A stretch of DNA of 64,000 bases from the NCBI GenBank assembly GCA_013397795.1, contig VZTJ01005225.1, positions 186,001 through 250,000 on the forward strand, written 5' to 3'. The DNA comes from Orthonyx spaldingii (Eukaryota > Chordata > Aves > Passeriformes > Orthonychidae). Position 1 is the stretch's first letter. Each line of letters opens with the position of its first letter. This document shows, in pieces, positions 22,258-35,289 of the stretch. Under the pieces are notes generated by a model, which was given only the letters and a program-made list of their open reading frames with translations, ran no database searches and was not told the origin of the DNA. Position numbers and translations under genes: made by a program.

Positions 22258-22334
22258 TAACTTAACATCAGATGGGTTAATGTTTGCTAACTTAACATCT
22301 GATGGGGTAAACTTTATTAACTTGAATGGGCCGA
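22258..22334 (+). repeat. 30-bp tandem repeat inside LTR element B
   Basis: Two 30-base copies (22258-22287 and 22288-22317) begin TAACTTAACATC and continue GATGGG-T-AA. A partial third copy begins TAACTTGAATGGG. Element A at 13.1 kb has only one version of this block (GGGTAACTTAAATTTGAG), so the expansion is specific to this copy or its subfamily. Confidence 0.8.
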
Positions 22335-22445
22335 TCAAATGCTGTGTTTTACATTGACTGGATGTTGTACTAAATATTTTGCCAAAGTTTCTTGATTTTC
22401 TAAATTTTGCCAGTAAACTTTTGTGTCATTTTGACCTCTTGAGAA

Positions 22446-25400
22446 GATATGGTTGGTATTTCTCCTGTGTATCCAACCCATAGTACAGGAACACTGTAAA
22501 TCCCTTTCAACGGTCTCTTTGGGGCCTTACAAAAGCATAACCATATAACTCTGTAACTCAGTACTGCCATGGCTTTATACAGGTCACAAGGTTTGCACTG
22601 AGTTTGTAAGGCTTCAGGAGTAGGTTTGTCTTTCTTGCTCATTGTGAACTTTTTTTTGACCTGTTAGCAGCTTTGTTTTCCTTGCTTTAGCTGTGACAGC
22701 AATTTCTTTAATTGACCAGATGCCTAAGGCTAACTTCTTTTACTTTTTAGCTGTGTTTGTTACAGCCATACACAGTTTTATTGAGCTAGTAGTGTATACA
22801 GTTAAGTTTTATGCAGGTAGCAATAATGAGTGGTTGCTGTAAGATGTATAAGGTATTTACCACTTTAATACAGTGATATAGTGCAGAGACATAGAAGCCT
22901 CATATTATATCAGGGGTATTGAGGAGACCCAGGGATTGGCATAGAAGTGTAGAGGCACCTGGGACATAACAGCAGAAGAAAGAGTAGAAACTCATAAAAG
23001 TGTGTATAGCAATTTTAACTACATTATTATTTTTTCTTTTTCTGTTGCAATAATCTCTGGACTAATGATGGTTAGACTCTTTAGGTTTCAGTTATTCTGA
23101 CAATAAAGTTTTGGCTTATAGGGTGTGCTGCTACTTTGTTGCTTTTAGCTTAACAATTGCTCCAAGATCTGATCTTATAAACCACACTGAGCAGTACAAC
23201 TGATGTAATAACTATATGACTATGTCACACATGGTATATTTTTATAAATTATTTTAAGATATAACCTAGCACTTTTAAAAACCTAACTTTTAGAGGTAAA
23301 AAACATTGGGTTACAATATTTTTTCTCACCATAATGAAAAGAGTTTAGTTTTAGTCTCTCTTAAGTCATTGAAAACTCTTCCTGATCCTAGTTAAGTACT
23401 AAAGTAAAAATAAGAAGAAAATATTTTTCAAGGTTTCAATATAGCAACTTGTTTCTTTTTGAAATATTTGCATTTCTTTCCTCTTTTGCTGAAGACTTCC
23501 CCTGAAAAGCACTATGAAAACTTTAAATTTGGTAAATGCAAGATCAAAAGAGTAATTTTCACTGTACCATAAGCATTTCCCATATATGCACTGGAAACCA
23601 CTTACATACCCGTAAAACCTCTGACTAGATCACGTCGAAAATTTTTTCTGGGAAACACAATGAACACTGCTTTCTGACATGCTCTCTTTCTAGGGCCTGC
23701 TGGAGTGTCATACAGGAACTCTGAGTAAAAGGACCATGATGATTTTCTGCTCCCTGACAGTAGGGAAAGAGGTAGTTTATGAATGAGTTAAAAGAAAATA
23801 ATGCTTTTGAACAAGGTATACTTGAAATAATTTATACATTTCTCTCATGTGCTCTGGTGGTAACTGCACTTTATGGACGCTTGAAGCTTCAAATTTAGAC
23901 AGACAGAAATGCCAGGAGGCTATTTTAACAGATTTGGGTAAAAAAGTTGGTGTATTTCTTAAGGGCCATAATTAAGCAAGTGAAACCCAAGTTTCTGCCT
24001 TTTTTTGAATGCTGACGGAAGGAGGATGGAAGTTTATCCCAGATGGGTAATATCCATATTCCTATACTATTTGCTTAACAGCAGTGCCTGTTAAAAACAA
24101 GAATCCCAATCTATTTGGTATATTTGATATTTTTCCTTAGTGTCATGGCTCATACTTCTCTAAAGATGCAGAGAAGTATTATTATCTCCATTTTATAACT
24201 GGGTAACAGAAAAACTGGCATTTTACTGAAATTAATAATTTAACCCTGACAGAATATAAAACTAAAATTAAGTCTTTTGCATCCTCCATTATCTCCAGTA
24301 GTGACACTAGGAACTCTTTTTCAAAACAGTATGCTTGAGTTGCATTGATTTTGGTGTCAGATTAGATTGTCTCCAGAATCAAAATCAGGAGCCAGAAGAA
24401 AAAAAAAAAAAGAAAAAAGTAGCTATAAGCTCTGTAAGGAATCACAAACTTGATGCACAGTATGGAGGAACTGTTTTCTGTGCTGAGCTGCAAATACACA
24501 TCCAAAGTTACCAGTGCATTGCTGATTCAGTCAAAAAACCCATTAAATTCCACAGAAGTGTTGGCTAAGATATTTCTATAATATTTTGTGTTTGCAGTTT
24601 CAAGGAAGAATGGATTGTCCTTGTACTTTCCAGGGACTGCCTGGTTTGTGGCACTAGAGGAAGAGAAAAGGAAACAGATTTTGCTAAATTCTAGCATTGT
24701 TTCTTGTCATGCAGAAGAGGTTATTCTATTATGTAAAAGCAAAATCAGAAGAAATGTTCACTATCAATAAGCTAGACATGGAGAAATATTTTGACAGTCT
24801 TCTTATCTGGAGATGATTCACTTATGCGTAAAGGGTGTACAGTGCACCTCTTTTATGGATTTTTGGCCCACTACACTTTTCATTGCTTGGCTGCCAGGCC
24901 GTTGTAGTCTAGAAAAGTGGTCTAGAGAACAGGATCACTACATGCAGGCTTCTATTTAAGTTACCTGGAATTCATTCCTCATTTTCTTTTCATCACCATT
25001 TTTCCATTTTTATTTAGAAAATAGGATTGTGTAGTTTCATATTTTGTTCTGTTTATTTTTCTTTAATATAGTCTAAACACCCAAATGTTGCTTCATTTCC
25101 TAATTACTTCCCTTTTTGTGCATGTTTTTTTTTGACTTGTTGATTTGGTTTTGATTTTTTTTTTGTTGTTTGTTTGTTTCTTTTGTTGTGATTTTTTCCA
25201 TTATGAGTTTTTTATAATGAGGTTTGGGAGAAACCTTTGGTGGAATTCTAAGTGCATCAAACATTATGATTTAAAATCACCCCTTGTGTGATTTCACTGC
25301 ATCCATTAGTGCCATGCCAGAAATTAATTTAGCCTCCTGAGTTCTTATTTTGGCAATGAAAATAAATTATTAAGATCTGTAGTCTTGGAATTGTTTCTTA

Positions 25401-27027
25401 GCAAAAAAAGGGAAAAATTGAATATTTAGCAATAGCTTTGCAAAATAGATTCTTTCAGCACTATTGTTTCTTTAAACTATTGTTTAGGGACCATGACAGA
25501 GAAGGTAATGGAATCAGCTGGATTTTTCACCTGTGCCTTTAGTTTCCTTTCTTTTCCCACCTAATGTAACCATCCCACATCTCTGCTATGAAGCACTAAT
25601 AACATTATTTCTCCTCCTTTTTGAACCTCAAAAAGCATATTGAGCTTCTCCAGAGAAGTTCACACTAGAGATATATGAGAAACAACAATGTTTCCTTTGA
25701 CATTCCGTCCAATGATAAAATCATGTCATTTATCATTTTTCTTTCTTTAAGTGAATTATATCAGGATTTTTAATCGATAATTGCCACCTCTAATTGCGTC
25801 CTTTGTTTTTCCCACCTCTATGGATTCTTAATAAATCATTTAAAAGTCATATGCTGTACCATTACTCATAAGACTACAGTGAAAATATTGAAACCCCTAG
25901 GTATCTTGTAAACAGATGGATAGAAACATAAAAGAATGGCATACTTTCTAGATTTTGGTACAAGTATGTTCATTAATTTTTTTTTAAGGTTAAGGATTAT
26001 TTTAGCTTTACACTAAAAGCACTAACAATGTGTAGTACATGCTGATAATGATCTCTGGGAGAAGGGACTTCCTATTGAGAAGTTTGCTCAAAAAGTGACA
26101 GTATAAACCTAACAAGCACAGCTGCATGCATTTCTACTTGTTGAATATTTTTTCTTGAAAATTAACCTTTTAAAATAACATAGCTTTGAAAAGATAGAAG
26201 AATTTTATTTTTAGCTATGGTTGTTTCTTGTTAGGTAAGCATTAATTGCAGCAGGGGGGAAATTAAGTGTTTGCTTTTTTCTTCCTCTAATTTGATGCTA
26301 CAATTTCACCAGTGAAGCGTGATCATAAAATGGTCGGTTGTGCTGTCACAAAACTGTGGGTTTGAACCTCACAATCAATCAAACACTTGTTTATCATAAA
26401 AATATATTGATGTCTGTGAATGAATTACCATCTTTTCCTGCTAATTCACCAAGTATTATTTATAAAGCTTACTAGGGTGTGCCAAATGTTGATATAATTA
26501 GATCATAATACATTAAATTTGCTAACTAGTCATTTTATGAATTTTAATTATTCTGGATAAAAGTGTAGATGACTAATGCTTTTTTATTAAGAAAGGGATG
26601 TGCCTACATCTAAAGACAAGTTAAAATAGCATGTGATAATGTTAAATCTGCAATGTCATGACAACTTTTGACAAAACTATTTTCAAAGTCACTGCTATGC
26701 CATGGTAGTAGTCTTGCAAAGTTCAAAAGGTACTAAGATACAGTAAATTTTAGTCATAGATTAAACAATATTATTTTTATTCTCTGTAAAGCCCTTATGT
26801 AAAAATCTATAACCTTATGTGCTGGTTTGAGCCAAATTTGGAGAGGGGACTGAATTAAAGGGACAAACTAATTTCTAAGCATAGCAGATTATATGGAATA
26901 TATAGCATAAAATACATGCATAAAATCACTCTAGGACACATTATCAGTGTCATATCAACCTGCATTAATTTACCATATATTTTCAATTGTATTTAACACT
27001 TTTAATATGCTAATTTTATATAATGCA
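22446..27027. other. no gene seen; one tRNA-like T-arm
   Basis: Long AT-rich interval. The first ~700 bases may include retroviral internal sequence behind LTR element B, but I cannot recognise gag or pol. A hairpin resembling a tRNA T-arm lies at 26356-26372. An A-rich tract lies at about 24398-24418. No exon is supported. Confidence 0.5.
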
Positions 27028-28021
27028 TGTGGTGGGTTGATGCTGGCTGAACACAAGGTACCCATCAAAGCTGCTTTATCACTCCCCTCCTCAGCTGGAC
27101 AGGGGAGAGAAAACAGGACAAAAGGCTTGTGTATTGAAAGAGGAGCAAGGAGAGATCACTCAGCAGTCACTGTCAACCAAAACAGATTTGGGAAAATTAG
27201 TTTAATTTTATACTAATCAAATCACAGTAAGGGAATATGAAATAAAATCAAATCTTAAAAATACCTTTCCCCCATGCTTCCCTACTTCCTGGGCTTAACT
27301 TTACTCACCAATTCTTTACCTCCTCATCATCATCAGTGCAGGGAGATGGGGACTGGGGGCTATGGTCCGTTCACTGCATGTCATTTCTGCTGCTCCTTCC
27401 TCCTCAGGGGGAGGACTCCTCACACTCTTCCCCTGCTCCAGAATGGGTCCCTTCTGGAGGCTGCAGTTCTTCAGAAGCAGGCTGCTCCAGTGCAGGTTCC
27501 TTGCAGGGTCACAAGTCCTGCCAGCAAACCTGCTTCAGAGCAGGCTCCTATCCCTGCAGGGCCACTGCCAGGACCCTGCTCCAGCATGGGCTCCTCACGG
27601 ACTCATAGCCTCCTTTTGGCATCCATCTGCTCCAGCATTGTGTCCTCCATGGGCTGCAGGTGGATATCTGCTCTGTAGTGGACGTCCACACGCTGCAGGG
27701 GTGTCTTCACCATGGATTGTAGAGGAATCTCTGCTTCAGCACCTCCTCCTCCTTCTTCACAGACCATGAGCTGTTTCACATATTCTCTCTCCTCTCTCCA
27801 GCTGCAGTTTGCTCTAGTACAGTAAATTTTCCCCCTTCTTTAACTCTGCTGTCCCAGAAACATTAACACCATTGCTGATGGGCTCAACCTTGGCCTGTGG
27901 TGAGTCTGAGGCATCTGGCATTGGCTCCATCAGTTACAGGGAGTCTATTCTGGCAACTTCTCACCAAAACTGCCCCTGTAGCCCCCGTGTTACCGAAAAT
28001 CCGCTATGAAAACCCAATACA
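27028..28021 (-). mobile_element. ERVK-like LTR, about 1 kb
   Basis: Plus-strand ends are TGTGGTGGGTTGATGCTGGC at 27028 and AACCCAATACA at 28021, so the minus strand reads TG...CA. Blocks such as ATCACTCCCCTCCTCAGCTG, GGGGGAGGACTCCTCACACT, CTGCAGGTGGATATCTGCTC and CTGTAGCCCCC match a large LTR I recall as common in birds. The middle (about 27430-27720) holds diverged repeats of a GCTCCAG-TGGG-TCC unit, which create several long but meaningless ORFs. An ATTAAA lies in minus orientation near 27205. Flanking TAATGC (27021-27026) and TACTGC (28022-28027) match at five of six bases but leave one unassigned base, so the target duplication is tentative. No internal region adjoins, so it is a solo LTR. 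Confidence 0.75.
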
Positions 28022-29324
28022 TACTGCCCCATCAGAATTATAAATGAAAAGGTGTTTCTTCACTCTATTATTGTAGAATAATTAAAAGTAAAGACATGTT
28101 GTTAATACAATTTTGACAGCATTTTTAATTAGAAATAGTTAATAGATTCAGTAGATCATATGTGTGAATGCTACTGTCCTAGTTTAAATTTCATATTAAA
28201 TCTAGTTAAATAGATAAAATTAAATTAATACACTGCAAAAAATAAAATTGTTATTTGACAGATTAGGCTAAAAGTGGAGTTAATTATTTCCTTAACTGGC
28301 ACATTATCAATGAAATTCATACCATGGTGCAAAACTTTTAGGTTCATCTAAAGCAGTTTCTTTTAAATGTCCAGTGAAATCTTAATGTACCTGGATAGAT
28401 CCTTCAATTTACAACAGCAGAAAAAAAATTACTTTTTTTCATGTTGTTTTTTAATCATATATGTGACAGTTGCTTTTCAAAAAGTTGCTTAAGGCTTTCA
28501 TTGACATAATGATGTTAAGAGTGTCATCTAGATGTAGATAATTCTTCATACAATTGGGTGCACATTTATTTATTTTGAGTATGAGAGTGGGAGGAATTAT
28601 CTGCCCTTAAGACTACTCTTTTAATCTAGAATAAAATTAGAGTTGTAGCTATAATCTTTGTTGTCAAAGTATACTTTTCCTTTCGATAAAGAGTGGATGG
28701 ATCACATAAGCAGAACTGTGGCAGGCATGGAATCTGCACCAGTTTCCTCCACAATTAAGTGTGTTTCCTCCAATGTGAGTTCAAGATGACTATGTCCAAG
28801 AGTTTAGAGCAATAAAGTCAATAATCCTTTCAGATAGCGCAAAGAGTTTTTTGAACTGTAGCTTCAATATGTTCATCTGTCCAGCTTGGGAGATATTGCA
28901 TTTATCTGTGTTTAGGAAAAAATCTTTGTAGGCAGAAGGAGTATGATTCTTTCTAAATCCTACAGTAATGCTGTGAAAAAGAGAAAACACTATTAGAATA
29001 TTTATCTCTTTCACTGTAATAAACCATAAAACAGTGCTATCACTAACGAAAGTGTTATCTATGCTGTGTTTACAAAATAAATATTGTGCTTATTTAATAG
29101 GAGGTTTTTTTGTGTCAGAATTCTGCCTTGTGTACTGTTTTGGATTTTCATAAAGCCACTTCAGTAAAAACAATCAGTACCTACCTATTAATTTTTGAAA
29201 AACAGTTCTACTTTTTTTCCTTTTCTTTTCAATTTAAAATTAAAAAAAATCATGGTTCATATACTTCAGTCTTTTTAGAACAACACACCTACATTGGTGA
29301 CTTCCTTAAAGCAGGTAATTAAGA
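28022..29324. other. no gene called; one exon-like minus-strand ORF
   Basis: Unique AT-rich sequence. On the minus strand a strong acceptor (TTCTCTTTTTCACAG) precedes an open segment at 28790-28970 of about 60 codons, with motifs NHT and NIS, ending in a stop. No product is recognised. Confidence 0.4.
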
Positions 29325-29530
29325 GTTATGGAATCCCATAAAAGTTTGGAAAGGACATATAGAAGGTTTTCTATTTCAGACTACATCCTGAAGTGGGAGC
29401 AGTGGCAGGTCAGCTGGAGCTTCATGTACTTGACTGTTGAAAAACTCCAGGGGTGGAGGTTTCACAGATTATCTGGGAAGCCTGGCCAGGCTGCAGTACC
29501 CTTGAAGTGAAAAGTACATTCCTAATGGTG
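29325..29530 (-). mobile_element. diverged CR1 3'-end fragment
   Basis: Reverse-orientation CR1 blocks are present: GGAATCCCATAAAAGTTTGG (3' terminus), GGAAAGGACATA, AAAACTCCAGGGGTGGAGGT, CTGGGAAGCCTGGCCAGGCT and GAAGTGAAAAGTACATTCCT. Divergence is high, so this is an older insertion than the one at 10763. Confidence 0.7.
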
Positions 29531-31439
29531 AACACAGATCAAGCCAAAAGTAGGACTGGCTCCTAAACTTCAGGCACCAACATGTCTTGTTTCACAGTGC
29601 CCAGTCCTATGGAAACTGGTGAAATTAGACTCAACAGTGGAAGAACTGCCTGCAGTATTCTCCCCAGTTGTTAATTTGAAGCATGATCTCAAGAAATCTA
29701 AAACATGATTTTCCTAAATAATGGACCCTGGTCCAGCCAAGCTGCGCCTATAGCACCTCATGGTCATCTCATTGGTAGATTGCTTTACTCCTCTGAGCAG
29801 TCAGGCAATTTTTCATGGAGAGATTATTGAAAAGCCACAGTATATTGTTGAGGTTTTTTTGTCCTTTGGAACAGAAACTGTGTCTATTACAATGTGCAGG
29901 AGGTTAGTGATTCACTCACATATCACTAATAACTCTAAGCCTGTGAGAAAGAACATAATTTTTCTCTGTAAGGTAGGCACAAAATTGTACAACTAAATAG
30001 AATTCATAAATGATTTGTAAAGTGAGAAAAAAAAATATGATCTCAGTCAAGTTGTCTTGCTAGTAGTGCCAAGGAAAAATGGCATTTTAAATGCAGTTAG
30101 TCTTCTCTCCTACCTTCTTAAATATTCTCGTATTGCCAGCTATAATATTTAACACTTCAGGCATCAAAACAGAGCATGTATAGTAACAAACGTTGATAAA
30201 TTTTACTGTAAAAAGCCAATGAAATATATTTCAGTACTTATGTTTTGAAATTTGTTTTTATTTGATCCCTTCTTTCCCCCCCACTTTTTTTTTTTTTTTT
30301 CAGAATAAGAAATACATGGAAAACAGTGAAATGAGTATATAAGTATAACCATGTCTTTTATAAACACATGCATACACGTTTTAGAAATATTTAGAATGCT
30401 AGAAAGGTGTATCAATGTGTTACCAGGTTTCTTTTTGGTTCAGGATGCATATTAGTCTGGAGTCAATTTTATAGCTGAGTTAAAAATCCCAATTAAATAA
30501 TAATGACAATCTCATTTCACCATGGAATTTATTATAAATTGAGGAGACATTTTCACCTTCATCTCTTCTCTTCTGGTTAAAGTTTATTGATATTAGAGCT
30601 GAAATTCCATTCTTTCTCATAGGAATGTCTGACATGAATCTGTGCAGTCCTATAGCTAAACTTGATCCAGTAGCCAAATTGGTTTAATTGCAATGCTAGA
30701 AGCTGCTTGGATTTTCTTGCACTACATTGCAGCCAAATATACAGGCATGTTTGCACTGAGATTTCAGATACTCATTCAGCTCAGGGAAGCATTAATACAA
30801 TTATCTATAAAATTCTTTGTTCACAATAGATAGGTGTGAATCAAGTCTTATAAATGTATCGGAAGTTAATTTTAGTTTGTTGTAAGCTATCTATTTATAG
30901 ACACGTGATTTACCATTTTGGGCACTATTACATGCATGTAAATCTAATCAACTTCTGGATGAGAGGTTACTTGCATTTGAATAGTTTAGAATATACAAGA
31001 TGACTGGCAGCTTGCACTAGATCAATTACTCAGACAATTCCTAGTTTTCCCTCTTACTGGCAAGTGTATGAAGAAACTGCTTTCTAATGTCATAGAACAA
31101 ATCTCATTGAACTTATGTCCTGTAGCTATATTTTTTGTCACGTTGACCAAAATTGGTTTATGGGACAGTGCTTGGTTTTATGTGCATCAACTGTTTTGTC
31201 TGCTTACTTGATAGACCATATAGAAGAGATTAAATTCAATATTGATGTACCATAAAATTATTATGTAATTGGAGCACCATATGCAGTTTTTTATCATATG
31301 CAGTAAAGGAAGACAAGACCAATTAATATATTCTATATAATCGTACAGAAGTTAAAAACTGACAAAATACCAAGGTGTGGAAATGTATTATGAAATGCTG
31401 ACTGTTTGATGACTAAAGTGAGAAATAGACAGGCTTAAG
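29531..31439. other. no gene seen; poly-T run
   Basis: Unique AT-rich sequence. A 16-base T run at 30285-30300 is preceded by a C-rich tract. No exon or repeat can be supported. Confidence 0.55.
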
Positions 31440-32420
31440 TAGTTTCATAGAATTATAATGAAATGGCTTTGGAAAGGGAAAATCTCTCAAAACTTCTTTC
31501 ACTTAGTGCTACATATCACATCTCATCAGTGTCTTTCTATGTTTATGCAACCAAAATAAAATATTAGAAAGTAGAAAAGTTTTTCTGAGGTTAAGAATCT
31601 GAAAGTATTTTTAAAGCTGACCAAATAATTGCAGCTTAACAGTATTTTCAAGTTTCTGAAGTAAGAAAATGCTGAATTAAGAAATGTAGATTTCAGAGAT
31701 AGGTTAATAAGATCATCTCTCTATTTATACCACATTGTTCCTCATAATGAGTTAGGTAGCTCATTTTGCTAATATTTGGGGCAGACCACACAAAATGAAC
31801 ATTAAACCGCTGAAAACTTTATGAATCACTCAAGACAAGGCCTTATGGGGACATATATTCTGATAATAATGCTACGTTATCCTTCAGAGTAATGTACAAA
31901 AAGCCAGAAATAAGTAGATGGAGAAAAACATGGTATCTGCTGGGGATTAACTGTTCAAAGAAGGAAACTAGATTTGTGAAGCTCTTGATAAGGTACATCT
32001 TTGCTATTTCTGTCTCTGACTCAGATTTGTTTTCATGTTTTTTGTTCACTACTACCCCTAAATCTCTTTCAATGTGCTGGCTTTCATAGTTACTCCCAAC
32101 TGTACTGTTCTGGTTCTGGTTTATTTTTCCCCAGATGCATTAGCCTGTTCTTTTCTTTGTCTATTTTGTTATTTCCTGCTTGTGTTTCTCTGACTTCTTA
32201 TGTCCCTGCTGTTGTCCTCAGCTGAGTGTACTGTACTTCCCAGTTTAAAACTATGTGTGAATTTAGTTCTGCTTATCTTCAAATCATTAGTGAAAATGTT
32301 AAATAATAGCAGGCCTAATATTACATCTAAACCAAAAAACACCTAGGAAATTTCATGTGACCATTCATGATTTATTATCCATATAGACCATTTCTATTAG
32401 TACGAAATTTTTGTTTCAGT
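31440..32420 (-). mobile_element. ancient CR1/L3-like LINE with RT-region remnant
   Basis: The clearest part is 32030-32420. Blocks CACTACTACCCCTAAATCTC, CCAGATGCATTAGCCTGTTC, AAATCATTAGTGAAAATGTT and AAATAATAGCAGGCC match, in reverse orientation, the RT C-terminal region of old amniote CR1-type LINEs as I recall them. A CR1-like terminus (CATAGAATTATAATGAAATGG, then GGAAAGGG) lies at 31446-31485 in the same orientation. The piece between is too decayed to recognise, so linking the two ends is inference. Confidence 0.6.
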
Positions 32421-35289
32421 TACAAAAATAGGTGCAGGTATAAAATTTCACGGATGTTATCTAAATGCTTATATTAAAGACACACAAATATTGTAATATT
32501 TCTCTTTCTGCATCTTAAGGAAAAAATTACCTGCTTCTGGATGGTTAATTGAACTAGTAATTACTTTTGAACATGTGGGCTGGTTGTTTCCTGCTTGAAA
32601 TAATTACCCAATGAAGCTTACACCAGGACTACCAGCAGGAAGCTAACAACTGGTGTATTGGTGAAAAGAGTTTATAAAGCATTCCTATGCTTCTTTTTCT
32701 TAATTTTCTTTTTTTTTGCTTTGCCAGACGGAGGAACAGATGGATGTGTAATGCACATAAAATCTAAGTACATGATCTCAGCTCTCAACCAGCAGCCACA
32801 CTGAAATGTACAAAAATCAGGTGTAGCTACTCTACAGCTGTTGGCTGCAAAAGAATTGATCCTTTGCCTTAAAACAAAATTTCTAAGATTAGTATTTCAG
32901 TTTTCATCTTCCAAAATCTCGATTAAAAAGTCTGTTTCTGAGCAATAGAAGTGTCACCATCATTAGTGGGATTTACGATTGCAAATCATCAGATAAGTAA
33001 TAACATGCTGCTTCATTAATTCTTTAAGGTTCATTTTATGGCTTTTGATAGGTGTTCTGTACTTGCACTATGCTCTCATATTTCTGAAATACATGTGTTT
33101 AGTTTTTATTTGTTCTCTGTGGTCTTATGCACTATGTTTAGAGTGCTGATTTTCAGTAACAATAGTTTAACTTTCAAGTCTAATCATATATGTTAATTTT
33201 TTTCTTCTATACATGCACTATTCCCTCGTTCCCAACATAATTGACATTTCAGTCTCAGCACAGTAAGAACACAATCATAGTTGTAAATGCATTGTCAGAT
33301 TGTGCTTTGGTTTGCCAAAACTGTTCCTATATTAATTTGGGGTCATTGACTGTTAACAATATGAAATGTCATGAATATGAACTAAATCAATGTGATTACC
33401 ACAGTGGAAAAATTAATCACCTAGCTTGTCTTTATCATTTGACTACCAACAGATAGGAATCTATAAACATAAAGGCAACTAAAAAGCACCCAGGTATGCT
33501 CTTGCATATTTATACTCTTGATAATAATATCTTTGAAAAGAAGGCTGTAAAGGACACATTCAACTTTTTATGTAAAAACACTGAGAAGCGAAAATATATT
33601 AAGTAAAGGAACATAATTTACAATTCATTTTTCAACTCATAATAAATATTCATTATGTTAAGTCATAAAATACTCCAATAAAGAGTCAAGAAATAAGTAG
33701 TGAGGGTGTAAGAGAACAAACAAAAAGCAAGGCAGAAGACTTTTATGCTGGTAAAATGGTGCTTTTTTTATTTCTGTCATCACCTGTAGAAAGAACTTAG
33801 ATATGCACTATAAGACATGATAAGCGTTTAAGGGGATTTTATTTGGAAAACAAAGCCAAAAGATTTTGGTCGTATTTGTGGTACAATGGCTGTTTAAAAA
33901 ATAAACTGTGATCATATATTTGGATGGTTTACTGAATGGTAAAGCCAAGATAATAACACAGAAGGATGATTCTGTATTAAAAAATAAAAGGAAAGGCATT
34001 TTGAAAAATGAATCTGAAAATCTCTAAAAGGCAATAGGTACTGGATTCATCATAGATGCACAATGGTTCATAAATATATTCTCTTATTTGTATATGAAAT
34101 GTTACATTGTTATACACAATGCTCTGTGATCATTTTTGGACTGGTTTTAATTACTATAAAATGATCATGTGCTACCTTTCAGAGTTACCAGATCAAGACC
34201 TGGGCGTACTGCCTAAAATGAAGTTTCAAAGTCACATGAATGACTAGATATAAGAGCAAGTGATTACATTTGAAAACAGGTATTTTCTGCCAGAACTGCT
34301 ATCAAGTTTACGTGCTATAGAAAAGGAACATTACAACTTGACATCTGAAATAATCAAGTAACTGTAGAGCTCCTATAACAATATCGGTGATACCTACAGA
34401 ATTCTTTAAAATTACAAAATGAATGTGTCACATGATAAAAAAGGAAAACTGAGATAGGAGTCAATATAATTTTAATATACCATTAATATTCTTAATTTTA
34501 TAATATTTCTTATACTAAATGGGTTGCTAACATTTTCATAGTAGTCATTGAAGAACTGTTGTCCATTTTTAAGGTTCAAAAGATGGGAAATTAAATATGA
34601 CTTGCCATCTGTTCAATATTTCTAAAGTAGAAGTTGAGCAGAATTTGACCTCTCTTTTTCAGCAAAGTTTGGGACAAGACACCTAGGTTTCAATTTATTA
34701 TGGTAATCATATGTTTGGTAATATGGTACCATAGTTTGATAATCATATTTTAAACAATATATATTTTAAACACTGTGGGTGTTTGTGGCAGAAAAATGAT
34801 GCATATATTGTTTTCCTGTAATGTAATACAGTGAAATATTTAACTTTTAAAAAATTATCCTAATAGATTAGGTTAGAAAAAAACTATGAATTGCATGTAT
34901 TATAGTTTTCTTCTGGTGATTATTTGGCACTAAAAAAAAATCAGAATCCCTTTCTTGAAGATTATAATAATATCACTGATTACTCAGAAAAACTAGTTTA
35001 ACATCTATATATGTTCACACAAACCATTTCATAGACTGTGTTCTCATATGTTTTTGTTCTATCCTGTAAATTCAAGGAATAATTTGTAAAATTTCTTTGC
35101 AATATCAAAGGATCCTGTCCTAAATTGGTCCTTCTTTATTAATTGAAAAATAACAATAAAAATACCTATTTTATTCATCATTTGCTTGGGAATCCATATA
35201 AGCCTCCCTTAATTCAATGATATGAAAGTGCTTTGATGATTTTGTTGCCAAGAATCAAAAGACAAACTTTCCAAACAATACTAAAGGTG
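32421..35289. other. no gene seen
   Basis: Unique AT-rich sequence. Small ORFs (for example 33241-33456 plus) have no domain, no splice support and average local composition. Confidence 0.6.

Larger units (their letters stand above)
21889..22445 (+). mobile_element. LTR-like element B (related to 13125-13535)
   Basis: It begins TGTCTGTGTGTGTGGGAGG and has a GC-rich first part with CCCTGGCGAGG and CACCCCACAG blocks. A TATTTAA promoter-like box lies at 22091-22097, then a pyrimidine tract, then a 30-bp tandem repeat (22258-22334), then an AGTAAA-containing end. It shares block order with element A. It has the parts expected of an LTR (U3 with TATA, R, U5) but no clear target duplication or primer site, so boundaries are approximate. 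Confidence 0.5.

Noticed and set aside
27274..27769. Three overlapping ORFs of 90-135 codons rich in Ser, Pro and Cys
   Set aside because: They come from the GC-rich repeated middle of the ERVK-like LTR in several frames at once.
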